Positions 50,633-62,644 of a stretch of 64,000 bases of DNA are shown here, piece by piece. Both the position numbers and the translations under genes were made by a program. Position 1 is the stretch's first letter. The number at the start of each line of letters is the position of its first letter. A model generated the notes under the pieces. The model was given only the letters and a program-made list of their open reading frames with translations, had not been told where the DNA came from and ran no database searches. Origin of the DNA: Amphimedon queenslandica (taxonomy: Eukaryota; Porifera; Demospongiae; Haplosclerida; Niphatidae); the NCBI RefSeq assembly GCF_000090795.2, contig NW_003546244.1, positions 637,462-701,461 on the forward strand, given 5' to 3'.

Positions 50633-51344
50633 ATGGCTTCCGAATCCCAGAGCTCAGCAGGATTGACCAGTAAGTCATTCAGAGAAACTACAAGACGGCG
50701 TAATTAAAAGATTATGTGGTATTATTGTCTAGTTACTATACGACTGATTAGATCATTTGAGCACAGAAACATTCGTTACATTGTTTTAAAAGATGTAGAC
50801 CCAAGCTTGACTATTCAAGACCTTATGGATCAAATCAATAAAGGTTAGAAGGTATAACCCACTTATCGTTCATTATTATTATCTGGTGGTAATTCAATAG
50901 ACCTTCAATCGTCCCACATATTACCAGTACCATTCAGAAAACACCAATTCAGTCAGTGAACAATATAAACATAATATTAAAATATTCTTTGCACATATAC
51001 ATGTATATAATACCAGATTGCATGAAGATTAACTCGTATGCTCATGGTCACAAGGTAATTATCATTGTTATTGCTGACTTGTTATTGTTATTGTGTTCAG
51101 AGTAATGATACTGCAATTACGCTCGGACGCAATGAATGGATACTAGATCCATCAAAGACCATACTAGAATCAAACATAAGTAAGTTCTTTAAAATCGCTA
51201 ACGTTGTACACATTATAAGTTACCATCTGATACTCTTGAATGATTTTATGATTATATATAATAATAGGGAATGAAACTGAAATATCATATTTTAACAAGT
51301 CAGACTACGAAAGATATGAAAGTCATCCCCAGCTGCTGTGGTAG
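50633..51344 (+). CDS. C2orf76: UPF0538 family protein, C2orf76-like
   Basis: Five to six exons give about 125 residues. Start MASESQSSAGL, then VTIRLIRSFEHRNIRYIVL (near 50732), TIQDLMDQINK, LPVPFRKHQFS, CMKINSYAHGHK, DTAITLGRNEWILDP and the end NETEISYFNKSDYERYES followed by HPQLLW. Phrase by phrase it follows human C2orf76 (VTVRLIRSFEHRN, LPPPFR, AHKSKTNEL, SETEIAFF). The family is conserved but has no known function; the fold is predicted ubiquitin-like by its size and pattern only. It is expressed from a tiny promoter shared with INTS3 and is tail to tail with CDCA7 (81 bp). Confidence 0.92.
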
Positions 51345-51425
51345 TCCTTCAAAGACTCAGTAATTATAATCAGATCTATAAATGGCCAATGTATAATAAT
51401 AATTATTATATATTTTAAAAAGTTG

Positions 51426-52985
51426 TTACTTTTCAAGATATTCTTGAACGCTGTCGTAGCCGGCTTCCTTGGCTATGTGTATCATGATTCCAGTTGGAGG
51501 GCAGCCTTTCTTCGGTAGGCAGAAGCTACAGTTACACTTTCCTCGACAAGGAGGACAAACCCACGTCTAATTCAAATAAAAATAGTGATAACAGACAGAT
51601 ACATTAATAGTAATGACTGCAACTACTGTTTACATCAAATAACTAGACAACATTTGGATCTTATTATTATAACTATTTTGATTGGATCTTAAAAATTTTC
51701 CTTGTGATCAAATTTTTGAGCAACTATAAAAATTTGTAAAAAAATCCAAATTTGATCGGAATCAGCTCAAACTTTTTCTACACCACATAACAACATGTAT
51801 ATATGTATCAGGGAAAAATTATAAAAATGGAGAATTATTTCTTTTTCATTTTTGGTGAAATTTGGAGCAACCCTTGGTGTTAGATTCATTTCAATAGCAT
51901 TTTACTGATTACTATTTTCCCATGACTGAATGGTAACACATCAGGGAAGAGGCAATATAAATATACACGTATATATATATAAATGAGTGTTACCTTGTCA
52001 ACCAGACACTCCCTGATATCCTCTCCATACCTGTTCTTCAGGCAAGGACCACAAAACTAAACACAAATCAAAATGAAAATTTAATAGACACATGTATTAG
52101 CTTGTACCTGTCCTCTAACACCATTGCAGTATTTATTGTGACATACTGTCTTCTGGTCTATGGTTTTTTGCCTGCACTGATGACATGTAGTACCCTAGTA
52201 ATAATAATAATAATAATAATAATAATGATAATAATGATACTCATAACTCAAGACTCATTAACAAGTATCTCATTGGATCAATTTTCAACATTGCCCATAA
52301 AATTAGGATAATATATTTTTTACAGAAAGCTGTCAAGTCGTTTGTCTTACATTGATGCGGTCATATATTTTACTCTTGTTGGAATCAACAACTCTTTTCA
52401 GATACTTGACGTCAAGGCCAGGTCTGTCATCCAACTCAATTTCAATCTCTTCTTGCACTTGAACGTATCGACGCTACAAATAAAACAAGTCAGAAACCGC
52501 ATCGAATTAAAACAATGCGTAGTATACCTTTCTTGGAGCCACTCTATAGTGATACTCATCATCTAAGAATGACGGTTCGGCACTTTTGGCCTTTTCTCCA
52601 CCTTCTTCTCCTCCAAACCTTGTTCTCATGCTTCTTGTCATGGGGCCTTCATAATAGTCCCTGCTCTGTCTCGTGTTGTATCGACGAGCTGAATATTTCA
52701 ATTTTCTACACGAGCTTGATTTCCTATTGACTATAAGACCAACAGTCGGTGTTGCCTCCTGTACATATGCAAATACAAACATTAATGTGTTAGTTGTTAA
52801 CCACACCCATCATTACCCGAGGAGAAGAGTGCAGCTTTGTTCCTTCAGGAAATAATTGGTTGAGCTAAGGAGTAAATAAAATTATTTATAGTTAGGTTTG
52901 CGACTATGTTACTCACTAGTTCTTGGTTCTCTTTTATTTTTTGGAGCCTGTTCAGCTCGTATTGGCTCAACTTCTTTTCCGCCAT
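51426..52985 (-). CDS. CDCA7: CDCA7/CDCA7L zinc-finger protein
   Basis: Nuclear protein that recruits the HELLS remodeller and supports DNA methylation in vertebrates. Start [21 protein letters not shown] middle part is basic ([33 protein letters not shown], about 52740-52520). The C-terminal Cys-rich domain reads [71 protein letters not shown] and ends EYLEK. All CxxC pairs typical of the family zinc-finger region are visible. A unit of the 186-bp repeat family sits in the intron near 51690-51880. Whether it corresponds to CDCA7 or CDCA7L is not decided, as one ancestral gene is likely in sponges. Confidence 0.95.
51690..51880. repeat. 186-bp repeat family, single unit
   Basis: tttttgagcaactataaaaa near 51713, cagctcaaactttttctac near 51762 and acatgtatatatgtatcagg near 51793. 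In a CDCA7 intron, direct orientation. Confidence 0.75.
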
Positions 52986-53224
52986 TGTGTGGCACACCTC
53001 CTCTTCTTCTCTAATGTTTCGCGCGCAAAATCCCGCCAGATCGACCCACTCACAATAATTGCAGAAAAAAAATGTTTAGAAGTTCATGCTATTATTATCA
53101 ACTAAAAGTTTGATAAAGTTTTGATAAAAAGGAAATGAAAATTGTAAATTGTTAAAACAGGTCACAAAGACAAATAGTTCCAGGCAAGAGACCTATTAAC
53201 ATTAAAAGACTTTCCTGGAGCTCC

Positions 53225-55143
53225 TCATTTCTTTTTCTTGTATGCAACATTTTGATAATCTGTGATAGGTGTCACATACAGTGGATTAGCCGTCTATCAA
53301 GTATACAAAAATAAAAATAAACACGACTAAGTATCATAACTTACATCAGCCCATGCTGCATCGTTTACTTCTGACTGAAACTTCTTTAATTCTCTCTTAT
53401 CCTATAATTATTATAAGAAAACACACTCAATTGCTGACTGCTATCAGTAATAATTATACCTTCATTATAAGGCATATCTTGATTATCACTAGTAATATTA
53501 TGCCTATTACGATGATGATGACAGGGATCAAAATGGCTAGCAATATCAGCCACCAGGTGTTGAAAGAGAATGCAGCTGAAGTTGGAACAACACAAACTAC
53601 AAAAAATTTATAATAAAATAGGTATGAAAATGATAATAAAATCTAATTTTTTACCTGCATTAGTGTTGAGATAGACACGGTAATTGCCGGAGGTCTCATT
53701 CTGCATAATGTAATAATCATACGTGCATAGACCATCAGAAAATTGGCATTCAGTTGCATTAGTAAAACCTATTATAATTATTATTTATTTATCTATATCA
53801 TAATGATTTTACTATGCTCACTGTTATCATCCTCTGTTACAATGTTAACCCGAGAACAATTCCTACATTCACTTGAAGTTGCTTCTAATTCTTGTACGTG
53901 ACACCTAATACAATTGGTGTACAAATTACAAGGTTGACACGATTCCTGGAAGACAAAAGAAAGAGAAGAGATCAGTATGATAATTATTAATTTATTAATA
54001 ATAAACTTACTCCAATACAAGACTCACAGAGATTACCAATATAATCACTTGTACAGATACAATTTCCACATTCACACATTCCATTACCAGAACACAGCTC
54101 ATTCCTCTACAAATAACATCATCATAACATCAGGACAAGATCATGGCGATATCATATCCTACCCTGTTCAAGCAGGTGCTGTTGTCAGTAGTACAGTCAC
54201 AGGACGGACCAGTGAACAGTGTTTGTCGGGTGGTAGGGTCCATTGTGCAAACACAGGCTCCATTACAGCAGATTCCATTGCCGTTACATATCTCACCTGA
54301 GCTGTCACTGCATCTTGTGTCAAATGTACTGCATTCGCATGCATCTCCAAAGAAATAATTATTGACCTAATGAGAAAACAATGAAATAACAAGAGGCAGA
54401 AAGTCAGCAAGCCAACTGGAATGAAACTTAAAACTTACATTTCCAATTTCTCTTTTACATATACACTCTCCACAAGAAGTACATATTCCATCATTTAAGC
54501 ATGTCTTAGTGATTGGTGCCCTATAGCGTAGTTATAAACAGTTATGAAGTAACACATATTATAGCCCTTACTGGCAAACACTGCTTGGAGTGAACTGCTG
54601 ATTACTATTATTAAATAATAAATAAATAAAATTAATTAAAGCATTCCATTGGCTCACCCACACACACAGATGCCACAAACTTTATCCCCTTCGCCGTTTC
54701 GACACTCTCGACTATTCATTATCTAATTAATAATAAGCAGTAAAAATAACTCGATTACCGCTCCAGAGATGGCAGTAGCAACTATAGTGTACTTTTATAT
54801 TGCATTATTGTGACTTACAGCATTCTTCTCACAATCGCAGTTACATAGTGGCTCAATGTTTATAGCGATGGTATCAAACCCTCTTACTGTGATCTGAAAT
54901 CTGTTTTAGAAAATCAAATCAATTTTTTAAAAGTCTTCTAAGTCTCACTTTGTGTTTTCATCAGGACAATCAACTGCAGTTACAGTCACACTGAATATGA
55001 CAGTCTGTTCCAGTTGGACTCCAGTACACTCGTTCTGATCTCCTACGCTATTAACAACAATAGTTTAACAACATTTATTATTATTATTATTATTATCATT
55101 AATTATAAATAAAATAAAATAAATTAATGTCAGGTCAGGTTAA

Positions 55144-55191
<48 letters not shown>

Positions 55192-55633
55192 CATTATTAT
55201 TATTATTATTATCATTATTATTATTATTATTTACGTGTCGCATCCAAATATCGGCTCAATTTCCACTTTTAATCTATTATCAGCATCAGACTCTAACAAT
55301 ATAGTACGAAGCAATTCCTAAATAACGCCAACCATCAATAATTTAAATATAATAATAAGTATAAGTTACTTCATATTGCCGTCTAATGATACTGATGATG
55401 TTCTCCGAGTTACCCTCTAATTCATTTACAAACATTCTGTTTGAAATTTCGGATGATTCCTATCATTAGTACCTATAATCACAATGTTGCTAGAATTGTT
55501 TCTGTTACATTAAAATATAGTAAAACGTCACTCCTGACAGCAAAAATGACACTAATATCTTGTTCTCTTAGTTTCTCCTCTAATTGCCCCAAAGAAGCAT
55601 AATCCTATAATTATTATTATTATCATTATTATT

Positions 55634-55684
<51 letters not shown>

Positions 55685-57164
55685 ACTAATTAAACTCACA
55701 GCAACGTCCCATTTGTCATATTCAAAGAAACCATCTTGAGTTGCTGATAAGTGACACTGTCCATCATTAGGTTGTATGATTCCTGCTAGCTGTTAGTCAT
55801 AAAACATCAAATAAATAAATAAATGAATAAATAAATAGACAAAATTTGTACTCACCCTTCCATCTCCTGCAGTGTGTGAAACAGCATCAGTTAATAATAC
55901 AATAACTTTTGTAGCTCTATCTGTCCAACCAATAATCTAAGTAACACAATAAATTAATAATAATAATAACAACAAATGGATCTTACATCTTGGCAGACGA
56001 CAGCCTGCAGCAACGAGTCAAAAGTAGCTTCAGCTTGATCAGCACCATAGCTGAGTTCAGTATTATCATCTAACAATTGCTGTTGTGGAGAAAGAAATAA
56101 AAAAGAAGAGAAGAAGGAGGAAGAAGAAGGAGGAAGAAGGAAGAGGCCAGTGTTAGATGAAGTAACACATAGTTGATAATATATGTCACCAGAGGCACAC
56201 TTGATGGCCACTTACAGCAAATTCAGTTTCGTTGTTGGTAAGGTTAAGAATATGATGATAGCTATAAGGAGGTGCAAGAGTACCACTAGAAGGAGGAACA
56301 AATGACGAGTAAGGATAAATCGGCTTGTCAACAAAAGTGCCAAAGCCAATCTTGTAATTGGTGGAAATGTTGCTCAGGGATTCAGCTAGGAACAAGAAAT
56401 ATTGAAACAATATTAATATTAACAAGAATGTTTTCTTACTAAGATTCAAGCTAAGTCTCTTGAGCGTTTCAATATCAGAACTCAGTGATCTCGATATATC
56501 AATTAGTAGATACAGATCCAGTGGGAAGTTAAGTGCAGTCTGAACTGTCACATTAAAGCTAACAGGTACACCTTTCATCATAAAAACCAACAACAGTAAT
56601 TGCTTTATGCAAACACAAAAACAAACACACCTGGCCTTAGAGCAATATTAACAACATCAGGGGTGACCAAATTTTGGCCGCTAAGAGTGCTGGTCTGTAG
56701 AGTAAAAATACACACAACTTTAGTTATGAATGTACGTGTGTATTAGTGACTAATATTATATATATATATATACATGTAGATCTATCACACCTCTTCTCCT
56801 GTTTTCTCTGATTGCGGATCTTCAGTGTTGTTACATTGGTAAAGGAAGGGGCTCCTCTTGTTATAACATCTAACAGAAACATTAACCACCTATACATGAA
56901 CAGTATAAGCACAATGAAAGCTATAGTGGCATCTACTTAACCTCGTCACTACACCAGACGCAATCTGGTGAGAATTTAATGCAAGTGTCACAGGAGACTT
57001 GTGTTTCACAATCCTGCCCGTGTACTATAATAAACAAGGGTACAAATACATAACACACAAACTGATGTTGGGTGGGTAATCAAATGACGCTTACCACAAG
57101 AGAGAGACAGCAAGACGACAGCAAAAACAAGGAGCATCTCTTTGTGACTCGAGATGTGGCCCAT
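53225..57164 (-). CDS. ITGB: Integrin beta subunit
   Basis: Cell-matrix adhesion receptor chain. Exon 1 (57164 to about 57096) encodes a signal peptide (MLLVFAVVLLSLSC). The PSI domain follows (CETQVSCDTCIKFSPDCVWC). The beta-I domain has the MIDAS phrase DLYLLIDISRSLSSD (near 56520), YKIGFGTFVDKPIYPY and TDRATKVIVLLTDA. Cys-rich EGF-like repeats occupy about 54.9-53.8 kb (for example CGNGICCNGACVC-type patterns). The membrane helix is WWLILLAILIPVIIIVIGII (about 53570-53470). The tail reads DKRELKKFQSEVNDAAWAD, then NPLYVTPITDYQNVAYKKKK, so both talin/kindlin-type NPxY-like motifs are intact. Introns carry (ATT)n tracts. The linker I quote for the EGF part is only approximate; everything else is read directly. 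Confidence 0.96.
55136..55231. repeat. (ATT)n microsatellite
   Basis: Nearly 90 bp of ATT with two ATC interruptions in an integrin intron. Similar tracts lie at about 55080-55099 and 55607-55682. Confidence 0.95.
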
Positions 57165-57239
57165 AGTGAATTGATCAATCAATCGACCGCAAGCATAAAA
57201 ATAAAAGTAGGCGTGGTCCAAAAATTCTCAAATGCAAAT

Positions 57240-57800
57240 GGGTGGGGTCTTGAGATTGACGAGTTCTCTAATCTCCATTATATTTTTTTTCTGATACATT
57301 TACGTGTTCTATTCAGTTTGAGCTGATTTCAGTCAAAAATAATTTTTAAGGAATTTTTAAGTTGCTCAAAAATTTGGCCTGAGGTCATGGGCTACAGTAC
57401 ATGGTTTTTGGGCAAATTTTGTCAAAAATGGATAAAAAGAATTATATATTTTTATAATTTTGTCTGATACATATACATGTTTTTATGCTGTGTAGAAAGT
57501 TTGAGCTCATTCCGATCACATTTAGATTTTTTACAAATTTTTAAAGCTCTTCAAAAATTGAGACAAAGTCCCTGTATTATAGTATGGTACATGGGTCCAA
57601 ATTTTGCCAAAATTGAAAATGAAAAAATTTTTAATTTTTATAATTTTTGTGATACATATACATGTTCCAAAGCTGATTTTGATCAAATGTCAATTTTTAA
57701 AGATCCTCAAAAACCTGGCCTGGGATCGTGTACTTTAGTATATGGTCTCGGGCATGGCCAGGTAATATTTTTAGTCTAAAATCATTTCTTAAAATTTATT
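57240..57800. repeat. 186-bp repeat family, intergenic array in inverse orientation
   Basis: About three units: tttgagctgatttcagtca near 57319, aagtttgagctcattccgat near 57499, and a weaker unit near 57665. Accompanied by taagttgctcaaaaatttgg and agtccctgtattatagta. This copy lies between genes, just 5' of the integrin gene. Confidence 0.8.
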
Positions 57801-57840
57801 ACGTTGAAATTAAAAATTGAGAAAATTTTAGGAATAATTG

Positions 57841-58967
57841 TTATTTTTTAATGTATCTAATATTATCATCGATGCCTCTACAAACGTGAGCATCAAAAGT
57901 TTCCTCAGATGTGCAGTACATTCTACACTTTGAACACTTTAATAGCTGTACTACTGGCTTGCCAAATTCATTAGCAAAGTGTATTTGTTTCTTCATTACG
58001 TGTGGCAATACCGTGTCTTCCTTCAGCAGCCCATTCACTTCTGTCTGTCTCATTAGAAATCTATATAAAAACAACAGTAATAATAATAATAAATGACAAT
58101 AATAATAATGAATAATAATATAAATAACTCACTCTAACACAATATGATGCAGTGATGGTACTTTCCCATGTTCATAGAACAATGAATTACAGTATGCCTA
58201 TAGATTCAATTTCAAAATACTCCCGGCAGTTATCAGTACTGACTTTACTACCACTGAGCACGTTCTTTCTATCAGAATGCTGTGACTCTAAGCTTTCTAC
58301 CATATATTCTCTAATTGTTTCTAATCCTTTTTTACAGATTGACGGAGGAGGCCAGCTAAGCTTAGGATTATTACCAGCTTCTAATCTCTCTAGTTCTGTT
58401 AAATCGAGGATGTGCTTTGAAAGAGTCTCAATGCAATTTGACCTAGTGTGCAATACTAATAATTAATCATAATGACAAGTTTTAGCCCCTACATAATGTA
58501 TAGCTCTTTAAGCTGCTTTAAGCTACCAATAGAGTCTGGTAGCTCTTTCTAAAGAGTAAAAATGCATTGAGAGATAGTCATTATCACATTATGCAATCAT
58601 GACATTATTTTCACTAACAATTTTATTTCCAGTGACATCTAATACTATTAAGTTGCACAGAACTGATATGGTAGTCGGAAGCTCTTTTAGCCCACAGTGC
58701 ACAACAATGAGATGAGTCAAATCATTAGCTTCAACATCTGGTAATACAAGTCTATACAATTGTGGGCATTCTGTGACAATTCAAAAATTACTCAATTAAA
58801 ATTAATGTGAGTCATTTACCTACAGCTACAAGATGCGTTATACCTCCTTCAGGTATGACGATGCTGTCTTCGAGGTCTTTGCATATTGTTCCAGTCTCGT
58901 TTGGAATGACATGTACTACAGTAACCAAGCCATGGACACTGTATTCTATGGTTGTATTTTCATACAT
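57841..58967 (-). CDS. Leucine-rich repeat protein, family unassigned
   Basis: Six or so exons. The start is MYENTTIEYSVHGLVTVVHV, a non-LRR N-terminal strand region of about 45 residues. Then LRR units: LYRLVLPDVEANDLTHLIVV, LKELPTTISVLCNLIVLDVT with GNKI, KELPDSIGSLKQLKELYI and LTELERLEAGNNPKLSWPP. After the repeats is a C-terminal domain (SICKKGLETIREYMVESL, VLPHVMKKQIHFANEFGKPV) with a possible zinc-binding cluster LLKCSKCRMYCTSEETFDAH followed by a Cys. It ends NIRYIKK. The combination of a few LRRs and a CxxC...HxC tail recalls small LRRC-type proteins but I cannot name one. Likely intracellular, as no signal peptide is seen. Confidence 0.8.
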
Positions 58968-59188
58968 TTTCTAGGTAAAATAGACGACTGGTAAATTAAT
59001 CAAGCTATTGATGATAGACCTCATCAGTTCCCTCTGATTCTCTGCGCCTAATAAAGAAAGAGATAAATCTCTTTAAAAAGCCTGCCATTAAAATTTTGCA
59101 AGTCATCTCCTGCTTCCAGCCCCACCTCCAAACAAAACCCAGCCCACTATATCTACAAGGCAGGTTCGAAATAATAATTATTAATTTT

Positions 59189-60001
59189 TTAGTAACTTTG
59201 CAAGTCCCTTTCACTCTCTCTCCTCAGTTTCTCTCTAATCCAAGGCAGCATAAAAGCTATAAATATCATAGAGCACCCTCCAAGTACAAGAACTGTCGTC
59301 ATAAACTTGCTGAAACTGACAATCATTTCTTTCTCGTAAATCAAGGACTGTATGGATTTGCCGACTTCGCTAGGATAAAAGACGATATCACTCCCTCCTT
59401 GCTGCATGGCATCACCAATACCAGCGAGCATACTGCCATAGAGGAGCATGTATTCCTTTGTTCTCGATCCTGTTGGAATTTCGCTCAATGTCATGTTAAC
59501 AGCATAGTCTCCTATTGATCTTTGCTCCGGCTCTCTTTTAAACTGATAGACCATTTGCAGTATAGAGCGGAAACCGCGTGACATGTGAATGTTCTCGACA
59601 GTCACCCCATTACCCTTTGGGTCGGTTAATGTGAATGGAACCGAGAGACACACGTTATCAAGGCTCCTGTTCTTCTCCTCCCATTTGTCATTCGTCTGGT
59701 TATATACTTTGCTGGTGTTGGTTGTTATAACTAGTCTAGCTGCTCCTTCGATCCCCGCGTCTTCTGAATAGAGAGAGGGGGAGCCAGGAGGCCGTCTGGC
59801 GGTACCCTGTACCATGACTTGTGACAAAACCCCATTAGAAGAGGCAGAGAGGTCATTCCTTAGCTTAGAATAGTCGTAATAGCGAGGCACGTTCTTTAAA
59901 CGATCCACTTCCTTCCCTCCATATTCCCCTATCTTTGAGAATACGTAGCCGAGTGCCAGTGAGCCAAGACCAAGCAAAATTCCTAACCCTTGTTGCTCCA
60001 T
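59189..60001 (-). CDS. MUL1/MAPL-like mitochondrial membrane protein lacking a RING domain
   Basis: Single open frame of about 270 residues starting MEQQGLGILLGLGSLALGYV. It has an N-terminal membrane segment (about residues 5-22), a BAM/GIDE-type domain in the middle (LSQVMVQGTARRPPGSPSL, VENIHMSRGFRSILQMVY, SIGDYAVNMTLSEIPTGSR) and a second membrane segment (FMTTVLVLGGCSMIFIAFML). MUL1 in other animals continues with a C-terminal RING, but here the frame stops soon after the second helix (REKLRRESERDLQSY) and no RING-like cysteines are seen up to the next gene. A small extra 3' exon (about 59047-59005) is possible. A further in-frame ATG lies upstream at 60034. Role inferred only from the membrane topology and the GIDE-like domain. 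Confidence 0.75.
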   Translation of the reverse strand: MEQQGLGILLGLGSLALGYVFSKIGEYGGKEVDRLKNVPRYYDYSKLRNDLSASSNGVLSQVMVQGTARRPPGSPSLYSEDAGIEGAARLVITTNTSKVYNQTNDKWEEKNRSLDNVCLSVPFTLTDPKGNGVTVENIHMSRGFRSILQMVYQFKREPEQRSIGDYAVNMTLSEIPTGSRTKEYMLLYGSMLAGIGDAMQQGGSDIVFYPSEVGKSIQSLIYEKEMIVSFSKFMTTVLVLGGCSMIFIAFMLPWIREKLRRESERDLQSY

Positions 60002-60234
60002 TAGTTTACAAATTAGAAATGTAAATGACCACACCCAGATATAATAATAGATCTAAAAATAATAGCCAGCCCACATAGTAAAATAAAATTAAGAGACAAT
60101 GGCAAATCAAAATCATGTCATCAGAGCTAATGAACATACAGTGCAAGTTGCACCTGGTTGAGTGAATGCAAGCTAAAAGAGAAAGAGAAATGGAAGGAGG
60201 AATGAGAAGGAAACGAAAAAGGAATGAGTATGGG

Positions 60235-62461
60235 CTAGTCTTTTTGCTTCTTTCTCATCTGCTCAACTCTTCTCTTTAATAGTTCATTATCTGATTCTAG
60301 ATCATCCACTGTTGATTGCAATCTTCTTGCCTAGGAATGAGAGATTGATGTCAAGTTAACATGCCATTCAATAATAAATCACCTCTCGAGACAGAGCCCT
60401 TTTCTCTTTCAGCAATTCATCCTCTCTCTTCTCCTACAAACACAAAAATAACAACTTAAAAATAAATAATATTCAATTACCATTTCCTCTAGCTGTGTTT
60501 TATATCTAACAACTTGACCCTTTAACCTTTCAACCTAAAGCAGAATATGCTATGGAGCATGCTACTATTATTATAAAAACTAACTGTTCCTTCAAGTCTA
60601 GTGTTCTCAGCATCAGATAACTGCAACTTGTTTTTATACTCACTCACAAGTCTTGTGCTCTCTCCTATTGTTAAATCACCAAAATAACAAAGCTCTGCCT
60701 ATTAAGATAACTTACGGACTATGTCTTTGGTTTCTTCTCCTCTGAGAAGAGAGTCGGAGGGAGGAGTCACTACCATGTTTGTTTTGACGTCTTCTATTTC
60801 GGCTTTGAGATCCGAAATCTGTTTTAATAACTGGTCTCTCTCTTCCATTGGAAAAACTAAAACAAAAAAAACATCAATAATAATAACAATAATAATGATG
60901 ATGATATAATAATAGTCTTACATTGTATGGTCATTTTTTCTGTTTCAGTTTCATCCTCCTCTTCTATTGTTGGTAAATGTAATCCATGAGTCTAACGAAA
61001 ATGAAGAATACACCAGTCACATAGCAACTGCCAAGTTTTACGTCAATATACAGGAGAATTTTGCTCATAATCTTCACAATTGGCTCAAGGGCATATATAT
61101 ACATGTACAACATAAATATGCATCTAAAGCAGACAGACATGTACTTTAACAAGAGACTTGTTTGTTAAATATTTGAATCAGTCCATGATGTTGCCGGTTT
61201 GAATTACATGTACCATTAACATGACTAATGACATCATAATAACTATCATTTTTATGATGAGACAGTATTATGAATCGTGTGTGTGTGTGTGTGTCTCTAA
61301 ATTATAACTGATATCAATGTATCCTCTTACCTCCATGAAATCATCCCTGTAGCGTATCTGATGTCTTAGTTTATCTATATCACCATGCAATGAATCCTCA
61401 GTATGTTTTGATAAGAGTATTTGCTATAAAAGTACAGTAATTAATGACTGCCTACACACACAAGATAAAGAACAGGAAGCACAAGAGGAAGAAAGGAAGG
61501 GAGAAGGAGAAAGAAAGAGGCGCCACTGACTGATTGTTGTCTCTGAGCACTTTGTTTCAACTGGTAATTTGTCTGTTGACTGTCTTCAAGCTGATCCTTT
61601 AGTGTCTCCACCTGGTAAACAAGGGCAGTTTTCTCATCGTACAGTTTTGCCTGTGATACTAGTGCCTCCTTATATTTACTCTCTAACTCTAAATACTTCT
61701 CCTATCGATTATACATGGACAGTAAATACACTAGAAAAGAGGCAGTTGTGATTACATGTTTGTCTATCCCATTAGCTAAGTTATCATCACTGTAACCAAG
61801 AGATGATGAAGGCTAGTAGTGGAGGAGAGAGAAAGAGGGGTGGAAAGAAAATAGAAAAGAAAAAGATAGAAAATGATTATAAAATGATTAAACGAGTGAA
61901 GACACGAGGGTTGCTTACCCTACTAGAGGAACGCACTGGCCCTCGTGACAGTAAGGGACTGCCTGTATCATGATCCTAAAAAAAGATGACGTACAATAAG
62001 TTAATAAATTAACGCTAATAAGCACTTACCAACAACCTTCTATTAATTGGAGTCGATGTTGTCGTCACTCCATCTCCTCCTCCTCCACTTTCTCCTTCTT
62101 CGTCGGAATAATTTGCCTAAACATAAATAATATGCATAATTAAAATAATCAACATGGTAAGCTCACCTGCTCTTGAACTCTTTTCTGAATATAATAACTT
62201 CGTGCTTCAGCTGTCTTCTTTTTCTCCCTCTGCAGCTTCTCTTCAGCCTAACAAAAATAACATGAATTCCTTTTCTCTATCACAAAAACTCTTTACCTCT
62301 TCACTGATTTTCTTCAAGGCATCCCCCTCATCTATGGATATGGATATGTCTTTAGTTAAATAAGATCTTGAGCGAGATTTGTCCATCGAATTTGATGTAG
62401 ACCGAGGTATTTTATTAGGCGAGGCATCAACATAAGAAGTATTGTCTTCAGGAGAGCTCAT
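60235..62461 (-). CDS. LRRFIP2: LRRFIP1/2-like coiled-coil protein
   Basis: Coiled-coil protein that binds Flightless-I and takes part in actin and innate-immune or Wnt signalling in vertebrates. Start MSSPEDNTSYVDASPNKIPR. Next KLQREKKKTAEARSYYIQKR (62.2 kb), a Ser-rich linker (EEGESGGGGDGVTTTSTP), then the conserved coil LELESKYKEALVSQAKLYDE and TALVYQVETLKDQLEDSQQ (61.7-61.5 kb), KLRHQIRYRDDFMETHGL, RDQLLKQISDLKAEIEDVKT and the end LLKRRVEQMRKKQKD. The core phrase YQVETLKD and the EEHG/ETHG junction follow vertebrate LRRFIP1/2. About eleven exons. Head to head with NAA20 (183 bp between starts). Which vertebrate paralogue it equals cannot be told; a single ancestral gene is likely. Confidence 0.88.
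61267..61293. repeat. (GT)n microsatellite
   Basis: Short GT tract (about 61277-61293) in an LRRFIP intron. Confidence 0.7.
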
Positions 62462-62644
62462 TCTTTCACTTTTTCCCTTTTACTTGTTGTACAACTCTAC
62501 TCCATTAGTCGTGGGCCGGCCGGGAACCAGGATCACGTGATCACTGAATAGCTACACCCCCAAACTCTAGATAGTTATAAAGTAGTAGAAATCTAGCAAG
62601 GCGTGTTCTTAATAAATTTATTGCTCGGTGCCCATTAATTTAAA

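Noticed and set aside
55127-55321. Frame with a long poly-isoleucine run
   Set aside because: It is the ATT microsatellite in an integrin intron.
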